From: Spirochaetota bacterium
GTDB lineage: Bacteria; Spirochaetota; UBA4802; JAGODF01
Assembly: GCA_029974015.1 (NCBI GenBank)
Contig: JARKUF010000035.1
Coordinates: 1 to 61,811, forward strand
Direction of reading: 5' to 3'
DNA: 61,811 bases
Below are positions 1-8,900 of this stretch, piece by piece. Each line of letters starts with the position of its first letter. Position 1 is the first letter of the stretch. The notes under the pieces are model-generated. The model was not told the DNA's origin and did not search any database. It was given only the letters and a program-made list of their open reading frames with translations. Made by a program: the position numbers and the translations under genes.

Positions 1-1
1 G

Positions 2-172
2 AGTAAAGAAAATGGCATGCGGATTCAGAAACAGGGAGAGATTTCGTATGGCCATTTTGTTTCACCTTGGCGGTTTGGATATGATGCCGAAAATGGTGTA
101 AAACCATGGTTAGACACACAAAACCCGGAAGCGCCAAAAATAATAACAGACTTGATCATCTCGAATGAGTGA
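2..172 (+). CDS. C-terminal fragment of an unidentified protein (cut by window edge)
   Basis: An open frame enters from the left edge and stops at TGA 170-172, giving 56 residues that end in DLIISNE. The composition looks coding (mixed charged and aromatic residues, including a [11 protein letters not shown] stretch), but I recognise no family. It runs convergently into the efflux operon, whose last gene ends 15 bp away. The start lies outside the window. Confidence 0.5.
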   Translation, partial: SKENGMRIQKQGEISYGHFVSPWRFGYDAENGVKPWLDTQNPEAPKIITDLIISNE

Positions 173-186
173 TTGGGCGACGCGTC

Positions 187-1764
187 TTACTCCATCATTG
201 CGGGAGGCCCCTGTCCCTTCTTCACGTGGCCCCGCCCGGGGAGGAATAATGACGGAATGAGCGCGGCTAAGACGATAACTCCCGCCACGATGAACGCATC
301 CTGGAATGACATCACCACGGCCGCCTGCGACATTTTCTTCATTATCAACGCGCCGGTGATCTGCTTCGACTGGGCATAGGTGTACCCCAGCGAGTGCACA
401 TGTCTCAAAACTCGCTCGAACGTCTCTGTAAATATCGGCGTCCCGGCGCGCACCCCGCTGCCAACCACGTCCAGGTGGAAGTGAATCCTGTGGCTCAGGA
501 CCGTCGCAAGCAGCGTAATTCCCAGCGAACCGGACACCTGCATGATGATGTTGATCATCGACGAGGCCATCCCCGCGCCCTCATGCGGCACCGCGTTCAG
601 CGCTGCCGCCATGATGGGAGCCATAAGAAGCGCCATTCCCACACCGCGTATCAGCATCGGATTTATAATGCCCATCAGGCTGGTGTTGACGTTCAGGTCG
701 CGGTACATGAACATCGACACGGCAAGGAAGAGCACTCCCGCCACCGAAGGCAACTTCGCGCCGATTCGGTCCCCTATGCGCCCCGTCACCGGCATGAGCA
801 GCATGATTGCCAGCGCGCCCGGCATGAGGATGAGCCCGCTCTGCATCTCGTCGTACCCCATCTGCTGCTGGAGGAAGAGCGGCATAAGGAATATGCCGCC
901 GAAGAGGGCAATCGATCGAGTAACGATGACGATCGAGCATATCGAGAAATCGCGATACTTGAAATAATTCAGGTTGATGATGCCGTGGTCGGTATGCTTC
1001 TCAACCAGCAGGAAAAGGACGAAGCCTATGAGTGACAGGACGGCGCAGGTGATGATGTAGGCCGAGGTCCACCCTTCCCTTTCCCCCTTCGAGAGGCCCA
1101 GAAGGAACGAGACCAGGAAAAGGGTGAGGAACAGGAAACCCCAGAAATCGAATGGGCGACGCGTACCCCTGTGCGGGCGGTCCCTGAGGAGGAACTCCAC
1201 CGCAGCCATGATAGCGATGATGCCGATGGGAAGGTTCACCAGAAAGATTGAGCGCCAGCCGAAGGTCTTGGTGAGATAACCGCCCAGGGTGGGGCCTATG
1301 GCGGGCCCGAGAATCACCCCCATCCCCCATATGCCGATGGCCTTGCCGCGTTCCTCCCTGGGAAAAACCTCCGATATCATCGCCATGCCGGTGGGTGATA
1401 TCGCCCCGCCGCCGAGAGCCTGTATCACCCGTGCGGCGACGAGGGACTCGGTGTTCCAGGCAGCGCCGCAGAGCAGCGATCCAATGGTAAATACGAAGAG
1501 GCTTCCGATAAAGAGGACCTTGTATCCCATGCGGTCCCTGAGCCAGGCGGTGAGGGGCATAAGCGTGGCGAAGGCGATCATGTAGCCGGTGAGGACCCAT
1601 TCGATCTCGTCGATGTTCGCGCCGAAATCGGCCATGATGGCGGGTATGGACACGTTCACGATGCTTGAGTCCAGCGTCGCCATCATGGTCCCGATCATGA
1701 CGATCCCCATTACTATCCACTTGTACGACGGGTTTTCCGCCGCCCTGGCCGCGTGCTGCATCAT
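187..1764 (-). CDS. DHA2-family MFS multidrug efflux permease (EmrB/QacA type)
   Basis: A 525-aa inner-membrane drug:H+ antiporter with the 14-helix layout of the DHA2 family. The N-terminus carries the family signature around TLDSSIVNVSIP (residues about 30-41) in the first helix, and GGYLTKTFGWRSIFLVNLPIG (about 160-180) matches the motif C region. It is the last gene of tetR-tolC-hlyD-emrB and starts 19 bp after the HlyD gene stop. Start: ATGATG preceded by GGAAGAAAGG. With the membrane-fusion protein and outer-membrane channel it should form a tripartite pump. The substrate cannot be read from sequence; hydrophobic drugs, bile-like compounds or uncouplers are typical for the family. Confidence 0.93.
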   Translation of the reverse strand: MMQHAARAAENPSYKWIVMGIVMIGTMMATLDSSIVNVSIPAIMADFGANIDEIEWVLTGYMIAFATLMPLTAWLRDRMGYKVLFIGSLFVFTIGSLLCGAAWNTESLVAARVIQALGGGAISPTGMAMISEVFPREERGKAIGIWGMGVILGPAIGPTLGGYLTKTFGWRSIFLVNLPIGIIAIMAAVEFLLRDRPHRGTRRPFDFWGFLFLTLFLVSFLLGLSKGEREGWTSAYIITCAVLSLIGFVLFLLVEKHTDHGIINLNYFKYRDFSICSIVIVTRSIALFGGIFLMPLFLQQQMGYDEMQSGLILMPGALAIMLLMPVTGRIGDRIGAKLPSVAGVLFLAVSMFMYRDLNVNTSLMGIINPMLIRGVGMALLMAPIMAAALNAVPHEGAGMASSMINIIMQVSGSLGITLLATVLSHRIHFHLDVVGSGVRAGTPIFTETFERVLRHVHSLGYTYAQSKQITGALIMKKMSQAAVVMSFQDAFIVAGVIVLAALIPSLFLPGRGHVKKGQGPPAMME

Positions 1765-1783
1765 GCCTTTCTTCCGTATCCCG

Positions 1784-2647
1784 TCATCGTACGCGAATTC
1801 GTATCTCCACCGATTGGCCCACGCGCAGGGTTCGCCCCTGTCCGGGATCGATGGCGATCTTTATGGGGATGCGCTGGACCTGCTTGATGAAGTTTCCCGC
1901 CGCGTTGTCCGAAGGTATGAGTGCGAACTGCGCTGCCGCTGCCTGCCGAACCTCCGTCACCTTACCGGTGAGGGAACCGCCCTCGTCGACCGAAATGTGC
2001 ACCTTCTGGCCAGGCCGCACCAGGGCCACCTCTGTCTCCTCGATGTTCGCCGAGACCCACGCGTGCTTTATGTCCACGACCGTAATTGCCGTCTGGTTCG
2101 TCTCCAGCAGGTTTCCGGTCTTAGCCAGCCGCTGCACCACAATGCCGTCAACGGGACTGCGAAGGATCGTGTTGTCCAGGGCTATCTCGGCGAGGCGGAG
2201 TTCCGCTTCGCTCGTCTCGGCCTCGGAGCGCGCCCTGTCGAGCGCCTGTCGGCTGATGCCGTTCTGCGAGGCGAGCGCGCGGGCCCTCTCGAGCTCGGCG
2301 GCCGTAAAGCGCGCCCTTGCCCGTGCGCGGTCCACCTGCGCCTGAGCGATGCGCCTGTCCAGTTCCACCAAAAGGTCGCCCTTCTTCACGGCGCTTCCCT
2401 CCTGCACGCGGACCGTCTCTATCCGCTGGGTCGCGCCGCAGTTCGCCACGCGGATGATGTCGGCGTCTATCCGCGCGTCCTCGGTGGACACGTATGGGTG
2501 AAAGTGGAAGAACCAGACCAGGATGCCGATGATAAACATCGCGGCGATGGCGCCGAACACCATTTTACTCTGGCGGGATTTCCACCAGGCCTCCTTTTCC
2601 AATGCCTCCCTGCCTCTTTGCGCTGTGCTGTCGTGTTGTCCTTTCAT
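1784..2647 (-). CDS. HlyD/EmrA-family periplasmic adaptor (membrane fusion protein)
   Basis: A 287-aa adaptor linking the inner-membrane permease to the TolC-type channel. It has a cytoplasmic stretch of about 30 residues, one membrane segment (about 31-48, MVFGAIAAMFIIGILVWFF), then a biotinyl-lipoyl-like half motif, a helical hairpin rich in Ala/Arg/Glu (about 95-150) and the second lipoyl half (SPVDGIVVQRLAKTGNLL). The protein is short for EmrA (usually about 390) because the coiled-coil hairpin is short. GGAG lies 7 nt before the ATG. It sits between the tolC-like gene and the permease in one transcription unit. Confidence 0.92.
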   Translation of the reverse strand: MKGQHDSTAQRGREALEKEAWWKSRQSKMVFGAIAAMFIIGILVWFFHFHPYVSTEDARIDADIIRVANCGATQRIETVRVQEGSAVKKGDLLVELDRRIAQAQVDRARARARFTAAELERARALASQNGISRQALDRARSEAETSEAELRLAEIALDNTILRSPVDGIVVQRLAKTGNLLETNQTAITVVDIKHAWVSANIEETEVALVRPGQKVHISVDEGGSLTGKVTEVRQAAAAQFALIPSDNAAGNFIKQVQRIPIKIAIDPGQGRTLRVGQSVEIRIRVR

Positions 2648-2673
2648 TTCCTTGCTCCGCGGGTTTCCCGCGC

Positions 2674-4098
2674 CTAGAATGTAAAATAGTCGCGTCCTAT
2701 CGCCCTGTTAAGCTCCGCCTTCGAAGTCTGGTAGTCGTACAGCGCCTGTATGTACATCGACCTGGCGCTCGTAAGCTCCACGTTCGCGTCCAAAAGTTTC
2801 GTGTTGTCAATCACGCCGTTCTTAAACTGGATGATCGCCACACGGAGCGACTCCTCGGCCGACTCGATGTTCTCCTTCTGAGAGAGGATGGCGTTCGACG
2901 ACGATACGAGCTTGAGCAGTCCTTGCTGCACCTCCAGCTTTATATCGCGTACGAAATCCTCCATCTCGAGGTCCGCCTGCTTCTCCCGGGTCCTGAGTTG
3001 CTCCGCCCTCGCGTGGACCTGGTCCAGGGGCGAATACCCGCCCCAGCGGTAAGTCGCCCCGGCGGTGACCATCCACGACCTGTACCATCCCTCGGGGCTC
3101 AGCGTCTTGCCGAGGGCCGCCAGGGCCAGGTCGGCGGACGCATCGCCCGTGGAGCCGCTGTGGTCTTTGAGCATGAGTTTTGTCATTCCGTATTCCCCGG
3201 ATACGAAGACGGTGGGCCACATGTAGAGCGACTCTTCCAGAGCGGCGCCGTGGGCCAGGGCCTTTTTCTTCGATTGCACCTGGATGAGTTCCGGCCGGTT
3301 CTTCATTGATTCGGCCACCATGGCGGTCACGCGCTTCTTCTGTTCTTCGTCGCTCCAGCCGGCGATGTCGCTCTCCTCGGCCCCGACGGCCGTTATTGCC
3401 GAGGGGTCTAGCTCAAGGCGCGAGTCGATCTCCCTGCCCAGATGGATGTTCATCGCGGCGACAGCGCTCTGGTAGTCGTTCTTCGCGATGATAAGCCGCG
3501 TCTTCTCGTTGGCCGTGGCGACCTTGGCGCGCAGGAAGTCGAGCCGCGTGAACGAGCCGGCCCTGTACCCGGTCGTCACGACTCGGAGGTTTTCCTCGAG
3601 AGCCCTGATAGAGTCGGTCCTGAGCTTGATGATCTCCGAGGCAAGCAGGATGCGATAGTACAGGCGTATCGTCCGGATGACCGTGTCCGCCTTTATCCTG
3701 CGCTCCTCGTTCACCGAGGAAATATAACCGTCCTGCGACGCCTTGAGCCCGTTATAGAAGGCGCCGGGATTGACTGATATGGCGCACTTTACCAACTTCA
3801 GGTCGTACTGCCCATTCGTGAGTGAGAGCAAGCCCTTGTCGGCATCAACGCGATTCACGGAGGCGGTCGAGCTTATATCAGGCCAGAGCTTTCCCCAGAC
3901 CTCTCGGACTTTCAGATTGCTCTCGCGTACTTTCTCGTGGGCTATCCTGTATCTGTTGTTATTTTTAAGCGCAAGGGCTATGGTTTCCCTCAAGCCGAGG
4001 GCGTCGGGCGGGGTTGTGTCCCCCGTAGCAGATAGCGCACCGCCCGAAGCGGCGGAAAGACAGGCAATGAGGATGATGAATGTTCTCTTTCGTATCAT
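2674..4098 (-). CDS. TolC-family outer-membrane efflux channel
   Basis: Outer-membrane channel component of the tripartite pump. I choose the ATG at 4098, not the upstream one at 4116, because AAGGA (4107-4111) lies 8 nt before it and the product then opens with a clean signal peptide (basic MIRKR, hydrophobic core, cleavage near ALSA). The mature part is mostly helical, with the two tandem OEP-type repeats expected of TolC and many Glu/Arg/Lys heptad-like stretches. About 474 aa is normal for the family. The gene begins about 30 bp after tetR, so it is probably controlled by that repressor. Confidence 0.9.
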   Translation of the reverse strand: MIRKRTFIILIACLSAASGGALSATGDTTPPDALGLRETIALALKNNNRYRIAHEKVRESNLKVREVWGKLWPDISSTASVNRVDADKGLLSLTNGQYDLKLVKCAISVNPGAFYNGLKASQDGYISSVNEERRIKADTVIRTIRLYYRILLASEIIKLRTDSIRALEENLRVVTTGYRAGSFTRLDFLRAKVATANEKTRLIIAKNDYQSAVAAMNIHLGREIDSRLELDPSAITAVGAEESDIAGWSDEEQKKRVTAMVAESMKNRPELIQVQSKKKALAHGAALEESLYMWPTVFVSGEYGMTKLMLKDHSGSTGDASADLALAALGKTLSPEGWYRSWMVTAGATYRWGGYSPLDQVHARAEQLRTREKQADLEMEDFVRDIKLEVQQGLLKLVSSSNAILSQKENIESAEESLRVAIIQFKNGVIDNTKLLDANVELTSARSMYIQALYDYQTSKAELNRAIGRDYFTF

Positions 4099-4130
4099 GA
4101 TTGCGGTCCTTAACAACAGTTTTGACGCGT

Positions 4131-4733
4131 TTAACGGGCCCTTCCCTTGAGACCGTTATAGAATACCCTGCAGAGGTGCGCGAGGTTCTTCGCGAGGGAC
4201 CTGTCGTCCACTTCCGGAGAGTTGTACACCACGCCCAGTAGCGACATGCTCAAAATATGGGCCATGTGCCTGGTAGAGACCGACATCGCAAGCCCCCCCT
4301 CGATGAAGATATCAGTCAATATTTCGGCGTGGAGGGAGAGCACCCTGCTCTTTAGTCCCTGGATGATGTCATAGTGCCCCTGCATCTCCTCGTAGTTCAG
4401 CCGGAACCTCCTTACGAGGTCATTGCGGAAAACAACCAGGCAGGATGAGAAGGCCGCGAGCTTCCTCCCGGGGACCGCGGTGCCTCCGGTCTTTTTTCGG
4501 ACCTCGCTTGAGTAATCGTCAAACCGGCTGTCCAGGACCGCCCGAAAGAGCTCCCCCTTGTTCCCGTAGTAATAATAGAGGGCGCTTCTCACCATGCCGA
4601 GTTGTCGGGCGACGTCGTCCATGGTGGCCTTCCTGAAACCGTATCCGGCGAAGACCTCCGCCGCCGCTGCGATGATCTCCCGGTCCTTCCCCTGCTGGTC
4701 GATGTTCTGTGATGCCGCGCCTGATGAATTCAT
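4131..4733 (-). CDS. TetR/AcrR-family transcriptional repressor of the efflux operon
   Basis: About 200 aa. The N-terminal HTH is clear: AEVFAGYGFRKATMDDVARQ followed by a recognition helix ending in ALYYYYGNKGELF, the classic TetR signature. The C-terminal ligand domain is divergent, as usual. Two starts are possible: ATG at 4733, or an in-frame TTG at 4751. The TTG lies inside the promoter/operator described below, so ATG 4733 is preferred; it has no Shine-Dalgarno and could be read from a nearly leaderless transcript. Being first in tetR-tolC-hlyD-emrB with a palindrome in its own promoter, it likely autoregulates the operon and is released by pump substrates. Confidence 0.9.
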   Translation of the reverse strand: MNSSGAASQNIDQQGKDREIIAAAAEVFAGYGFRKATMDDVARQLGMVRSALYYYYGNKGELFRAVLDSRFDDYSSEVRKKTGGTAVPGRKLAAFSSCLVVFRNDLVRRFRLNYEEMQGHYDIIQGLKSRVLSLHAEILTDIFIEGGLAMSVSTRHMAHILSMSLLGVVYNSPEVDDRSLAKNLAHLCRVFYNGLKGRAR

Positions 4734-4738
4734 GGTGT

Positions 4739-4767
4739 CATTTTGACGCAAATCGTCGATTTGTCAA
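4739..4767 (-). promoter_or_regulatory. Putative sigma-70 promoter of the tetR efflux operon
   Basis: On the minus strand a perfect -35 TTGACA (4762-4767) is followed after 16-17 bp by CAAAAT/AAAATG (4739-4745) as a weak -10. Transcription would begin within a few bases of the ATG at 4733, giving a leaderless or very short-leader mRNA. Confidence 0.45.
4749..4763. promoter_or_regulatory. Palindromic TetR-type operator
   Basis: CAAATCG T CGATTTG is a perfect 7-1-7 bp palindrome lying between the -35 and -10 of the tetR promoter, exactly where a TetR-family dimer would block RNA polymerase. Assignment to the adjacent regulator is inference from position and symmetry. Confidence 0.55.
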
Positions 4768-4918
4768 AATTTTTTTTTCATTAAGGGCCGGTAGGAGCCG
4801 CTCAATAACGGAGGGGGGCAGGGTGCTGAGATGCCGCGCCTGCGGCTTTCAAAAAAATCCGACCACTTAGATAAAACGGTTGCCATTTTCGGTCTTTCCG
4901 TTAATCTTTATCTCAACA

Positions 4919-5512
4919 ATGGATAAATATTCAAAAATATTCCCATTATCCGAGCAGAAGGGTGGAAGAACCGATAATATTGATGCAAAATTGATGCATA
5001 GCATGTCGAAGAAAAGCACCCCTGTTACTGGCGATGTTTTTAGGGAAATGCATCAGTCGCATCTGGGTTTTCTACAACTCACGGACGAAGATGCCCGTTG
5101 GGAAACGATAGTGGTCTCAGGATTGACCCTTGCTATATTCATGGGCGGCAAACATGAAAAGTTTACGCAAGCCTCCTTTCATAATACAAATCTAACTACG
5201 CTTCTTCTTGAAGAACTAAATTTATCCTGCGTTAATTTTACCAATATATTCTATCCAAATGGTACTTTTAAAAATAGCCGTGTTTACAATTCGATGTTCA
5301 TAGATTCCTATCTGGATAATACCGACTTTAGCGGGGCCGATCTTCGCAAATGCGACTTCTCCCGCTCGCTTATGCGAAACTGCAATTTTACAAATGCCGA
5401 TTTACGGGGCGCCGATTTCGAAAATTGCGATCTAACCGGTTCAATTTTCGTAAACGTTCAATTGGAAAATTCACGTTTTCCCGGCGCAATTCTCGAAAAG
5501 ATAGTTCTTTAA
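4919..5512 (+). CDS. Pentapeptide-repeat protein
   Basis: The C-terminal half (from about the ASFHNTNLTT segment to the end) is a run of A(D/N)LXX-type repeats such as NTDFSGADLRKCDFS, FTNADLRGADF and ENCDLTGSIF, which fold as a right-handed quadrilateral beta helix. The N-terminal 60-70 residues are not recognised. The start is uncertain: an upstream TTG (4880), ATG 4919 and ATG 5003 are all in frame and none has a good ribosome-binding site. No partner gene is evident; families of this kind include gyrase-protecting and structural proteins, but nothing here specifies a role. It converges on the CoA-transferase genes across a palindromic element. Confidence 0.75.
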   Translation: MDKYSKIFPLSEQKGGRTDNIDAKLMHSMSKKSTPVTGDVFREMHQSHLGFLQLTDEDARWETIVVSGLTLAIFMGGKHEKFTQASFHNTNLTTLLLEELNLSCVNFTNIFYPNGTFKNSRVYNSMFIDSYLDNTDFSGADLRKCDFSRSLMRNCNFTNADLRGADFENCDLTGSIFVNVQLENSRFPGAILEKIVL

Positions 5513-5520
5513 ACTCCACA

Positions 5521-5646
5521 GGGCAGTCTCAAAAACCGGGTTTTCTCGCCCGCTGAGGGCGGGCGGGTAAGCCTAACTGTTGAACTTACCAGTAGTTAGA
5601 TTTTTTATGAAAACCAGTTACCCGGGGCAATCCCCATGGACTGCCC
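5521..5646. repeat. 126-bp palindromic element with 8-bp terminal inverted repeats
   Basis: Begins GGGCAGTC (5521-5528) and ends GACTGCCC (5639-5646), an exact inverted pair. Inside is a strong GC hairpin (CGCCCGC tga GGGCGGGCG) flanked by AT-rich DNA, resembling in layout the AGGCAACCT family elsewhere in the window but with different ends. It fills the gap between two convergent genes and could serve as a bidirectional terminator. Confidence 0.6.
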
Positions 5647-5657
5647 AGTGAATGCGT

Positions 5658-6479
5658 TTATTTCTTCCGTGCCATGGCCTTGTTCAATGCATTTGCTATG
5701 CCGAGCTCGTACATGAGCTTTCGCCCGACCGCCTCTGTCGGAGCGAAGCGCCGTATAAAGTCGATTTCCACATCCGTCGGCCGTTCGGTTTCAGATATGT
5801 CCGGAGCGACCTTCAGGTCCCAGGGTATGACCTTTCGGATGTCTTCTACGCTAACGCCGGGGTGAACTCTGGCCAGCACCAGCTCCTTTGTATTATCATC
5901 GAATTGGAAGACCCCCTTTGTGGTAAGCAGCATTACCGGGCCCGACCCTTTTGGAAATAGCCCCGAAGCGTCCCGGCTGTCTCCGCCGTTTAAGTATCCG
6001 GGCGAGGTAAAATAGTCGAGCTTTTCTACAAACTCTCCGCCCCGCATTGTGAGAATGGTCTTTTTTGCGTATGAGATGAAGTCGGCCGCCCCGCCCGAGC
6101 CGGGCAGTCGCATCGTCGGCTTGTAGTAGTCGCCTATAACCGTGGTGTTCAGGTTCCCGAAACGGTCGATCTGGGCCACGCCCAGGAAGCACACATCCAC
6201 GTAACCCCGGTAGGTCATGGTAAACATGGAGAAGAGGTCCGTGGCGTAGGAAAAGCCGCGGCACGAATGGGCGTCGGCGATGTGGTTCGGCGGCACCAGG
6301 GGCTCGAAATCGATAATTCCGGACTCCATCATGAGCGTGGCGTGCGGCGCGTGCAGGGCCTTGGCCATGGCGCCGGCGATGGTGGGAAGACCCACTCCCA
6401 GGATGACATTCTCGCCGTCCTTGATCTCGCGGGCGGCCGTGATGATGAGCAGTTCGTCGAGAGTGTATTTTTTAGCCAT
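5658..6479 (-). CDS. CoA-transferase family I, subunit B
   Basis: About 273 aa, beta subunit of a two-subunit CoA-transferase of the glutaconate/3-oxoacid type, which moves CoA between a short-chain acyl-CoA and a free acid. The start at ATG 6479 (MAKKYTLDELL) overlaps the end of subunit A by 8 nt, indicating translational coupling; the longer upstream frame is not needed. Segments typical of the B subunit include ILGVGLPTIAGAMAKALHAP, LMMESGII and GSGGAADFI. The catalytic Glu usually lies in the subunit with an ESG-type motif, seen here as MMESGI (residues about 50-55). The exact substrate cannot be told. Confidence 0.87.
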   Translation of the reverse strand: MAKKYTLDELLIITAAREIKDGENVILGVGLPTIAGAMAKALHAPHATLMMESGIIDFEPLVPPNHIADAHSCRGFSYATDLFSMFTMTYRGYVDVCFLGVAQIDRFGNLNTTVIGDYYKPTMRLPGSGGAADFISYAKKTILTMRGGEFVEKLDYFTSPGYLNGGDSRDASGLFPKGSGPVMLLTTKGVFQFDDNTKELVLARVHPGVSVEDIRKVIPWDLKVAPDISETERPTDVEIDFIRRFAPTEAVGRKLMYELGIANALNKAMARKK

Positions 6480-7518
6480 AGAGCAACCCCTTTTCCTCCA
6501 TGATTTTTTCCATCTCATCAAGCGTTACGCCCATGGTGCGCTCCTTTCCTTCGTTGTCCCAGCACGAGGTGTAGGCCGCTCCATAGTTCGCCGGAGCAGA
6601 GTAGTAGGACTTCACCCGGATGGCATCGAGAGATTCGGCTCCCTGTTTGGCCATATAGTGGTCCAGGTAGGCCGGCCGGTCAACGCAGCCGTAGATCCAC
6701 TCGTCCATCCAGGCCTTAAGCCCCTCGCCTGTCATGTCGGACATGAAGAAAATGGCGTACATTACACGGTCCAGGTTGTAGTAGCCGAGCACCTCGGTGG
6801 GATGGGCCCCGAATGGTATCTCCACCACCGCGTCCACCCGGTAGCCGGGAATGACGGTAAGATGGGGGCTTGACTGAATGATGTCGTGCTCAACTATCTC
6901 CTCGCATGAGACAATAATGCGCTTGCTTGCCAGCGCCGCGGAAGCCACGCTGCCCAGCGCGCCCCAGTACTGCGCGTTGCCGAACCGGTCGGCCCGCTGG
7001 ACATGCACGATGCAGACGTCCGGTTTTGCCGCCGGCACGGTGAGAATCTGCTTACCAGTATAAGGACAGGAGATGACCTTATATTTGTTCTCCCCCATAA
7101 AGGTGCGTTTCTTGAAGAGGTCCGTTACCATCGCGCCCTCAAGGACCTGCATGAAGGAAAAGCCGTGCATTCCCGCCACGAAGCGTGCATTGTACTGGAA
7201 GTTCGTGTAGTCCTCCATTTCGAGCGTTCCCGCCTTTAGCGCCCTCTCCACTGCGGACCCGCCCTCCTTCCCGCCGGCGCGATAGACATAGGTGGAAACG
7301 AGCCGGTCCACGCAGCCGCCGCCCACAAGCACCTCCACGTCGAAGACGCCGGACTGCGAGTAGAGCGTCAGGCCCTTTCGCTCCTGACGTATCACCTCGA
7401 AAACGAGGGCGGCGCAGGTGCCGGCGGTATAATTACCTATTACCAGATGATCGCCATCCCTGACAAAGCGGCTTACGGCTTCTTTCGCCGTCATGACCTT
7501 GTTGATTGTTTCCGGCAT
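6472..7518 (-). CDS. CoA-transferase family I, subunit A
   Basis: About 348 aa, alpha subunit pairing with the following gene. The start at 7518 is fixed by CAGGAGGT placed 4-5 nt before the ATG; the longer frame to 7602 is rejected. The N-terminus (NKVMTAKEAVSRFVRDGDHL then GNYTAG) gives the CoA-transferase opening and Gly-rich loop; HVQRADRFGNAQYWG is the conserved core element. The two genes form a bicistron near a divergently transcribed crotonase, so a role in CoA-thioester catabolism (organic acid or aromatic/amino-acid derived) is likely, with specificity unknown. Confidence 0.87.
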   Translation of the reverse strand: MPETINKVMTAKEAVSRFVRDGDHLVIGNYTAGTCAALVFEVIRQERKGLTLYSQSGVFDVEVLVGGGCVDRLVSTYVYRAGGKEGGSAVERALKAGTLEMEDYTNFQYNARFVAGMHGFSFMQVLEGAMVTDLFKKRTFMGENKYKVISCPYTGKQILTVPAAKPDVCIVHVQRADRFGNAQYWGALGSVASAALASKRIIVSCEEIVEHDIIQSSPHLTVIPGYRVDAVVEIPFGAHPTEVLGYYNLDRVMYAIFFMSDMTGEGLKAWMDEWIYGCVDRPAYLDHYMAKQGAESLDAIRVKSYYSAPANYGAAYTSCWDNEGKERTMGVTLDEMEKIMEEKGLLYG

Positions 7519-7845
7519 GCTTACCTCCTGAAGATCGAATTGACAAACGAGCAATCGGCTTTCGGGCCGGTGGATCGCCTGATTCACGGGGCTATGTGAC
7601 AAGAGCAGGATGTGCTCTCAACAAATTCAGCGTTTCCAGATACGGACCAGAAACGCATTCATCGGCGATAAGGGTAGGCACACCCCTGTTTAATTACTCA
7701 CAGCTTACATACCGTAAGATAAACAATGGGTAATTATTTGTAAACTAAAATAGGGACCTGGCCTAACCCGAAACCTATCTCGCGCCCCATGCCACATAGT
7801 GTGCATGAAATCCCCTTGACATCCAATTTGCGTTCCTGTATTTTC

Positions 7846-7967
7846 AGGCAACCTCTAAAAATAAAATTATTTTGAGGTTCCAATGAATTGTAACTGCTGG
7901 CATACTCATGACTCAGGTTTTCCGCCCGCCGAAGGCTGGTGGAAAAACTTATTATTATAGGTTGCCT
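7846..7967 (-). repeat. AGGCAACCT-family MITE-like element, complete copy
   Basis: 122 bp bounded by perfect 9-bp terminal inverted repeats, AGGCAACCT (7846-7854) and AGGTTGCCT (7959-7967). The body holds two hairpins: an AT-rich one next to the left end, and a GC one around CCGCCCGCCGAAGG. In the orientation of the copy at 49031 this one is reversed. It occupies the gap between the CoA-transferase and the crotonase promoter. The rest of the 7519-8081 gap shows no gene. Confidence 0.75.
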
Positions 7968-7987
7968 TCAGCAAAAACAATAAGAAG

Positions 7988-8016
7988 CTGCAAGTAATTC
8001 TATGTTAGTCTATAAT
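7988..8016 (+). promoter_or_regulatory. Putative promoter of the crotonase gene
   Basis: CTGCAA (7988-7993), 17-bp spacer, then a perfect TATAAT (8011-8016). It lies 66 bp before the crotonase start, just outside the MITE-like element. Confidence 0.4.
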
Positions 8017-8081
8017 TTTTGCTCATTTAAATTGACCGCGCATAAACTTTCAAAGTCGGGCGGACGCCACTGGGAGAGCAC

Positions 8082-8897
8082 ATGAGTTATTCAGATATTT
8101 TATTCAATGTTGAAGACGCCATCGCAACCATCACCCTTAACAGGCCACAGGCCATGAATAGCTGGACCCGGCGCATGGCGCGCGAGATAAGCGCAGCACT
8201 GCTTGCCTGCGACCAGGATGACACCATACGCTCAGTAGTGATAACAGGCGCCGGCAGGGCGTTCTGTTCCGGCGCCGATTTGAGCGGTGAATCCGACTAT
8301 GGGGTGGGGAATGAAAAAGATGTCGATACGAGGCGCGACATGCTGGCATTTCCCAGCCTGATGCCCTGGCAGATCAGGAAGCCGGTTATCGCCGCCATCA
8401 ACGGCCATGCCATAGGGGTGGGCATAAGCTTCTCAATGAACTGCGATATCCGCTTTGTTGCGCAGGAGGCGAAAATTCAATTCGCTTTCGTGCGAAGGGG
8501 TCTTACGCCGGAGCTTTCCTCTCATGTGATCGTTCCCCGTGTGGCAGGGCTTTCCCGAGCGGCGGATTTACTCCTCACCGGCCGAATAATCACCGGAAAA
8601 GAATTGGCCGAAATGGGGCTGGCATCCAAAGCCCTGCCCGCTGACGAAGTACTGCCGACGGCGCTGGAAATGGCACGGGAATTTAATTATGCCGCGCCCG
8701 TGTCCGTGGCGCTTTCCAAAAGAATGTTGTGGGACAGCCTCAATGCGAGTGTTGCAGAAGTTGACGCCAGGGAATTTAAAACCTTCGAGTGGGTTTGCAC
8801 TCAGCCCGATGCCCTTGAGGGGGTCGTATCATTCCTTGAAAAACGCGCTCCGGAGTGGAAAATGTCGGCGCACAGGGATTTCCCGGATATTAGGTAA
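8082..8897 (+). CDS. Enoyl-CoA hydratase/isomerase (crotonase) family protein
   Basis: 271 aa, the usual size for a crotonase acting on acyl-CoA thioesters (hydration, isomerisation or related). The N-terminal strand NVEDAIATITLNRPQAMNSW, the first oxyanion-hole segment GRAFCSGADLSG (about 60-71) and the second, AINGHAIGVGISFSMNCDIRF (about 104-124), are all present. Hydratase catalytic Glu positions are not clearly matched (VRRGLTPELSS at about 147-157 has one Glu where two are expected), so isomerase or other activity is possible. GGGAG precedes the ATG. The gene is divergent from the CoA-transferase pair, suggesting a shared acyl-CoA pathway. Confidence 0.88.
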   Translation: MSYSDILFNVEDAIATITLNRPQAMNSWTRRMAREISAALLACDQDDTIRSVVITGAGRAFCSGADLSGESDYGVGNEKDVDTRRDMLAFPSLMPWQIRKPVIAAINGHAIGVGISFSMNCDIRFVAQEAKIQFAFVRRGLTPELSSHVIVPRVAGLSRAADLLLTGRIITGKELAEMGLASKALPADEVLPTALEMAREFNYAAPVSVALSKRMLWDSLNASVAEVDAREFKTFEWVCTQPDALEGVVSFLEKRAPEWKMSAHRDFPDIR

Positions 8898-8900
8898 TAA

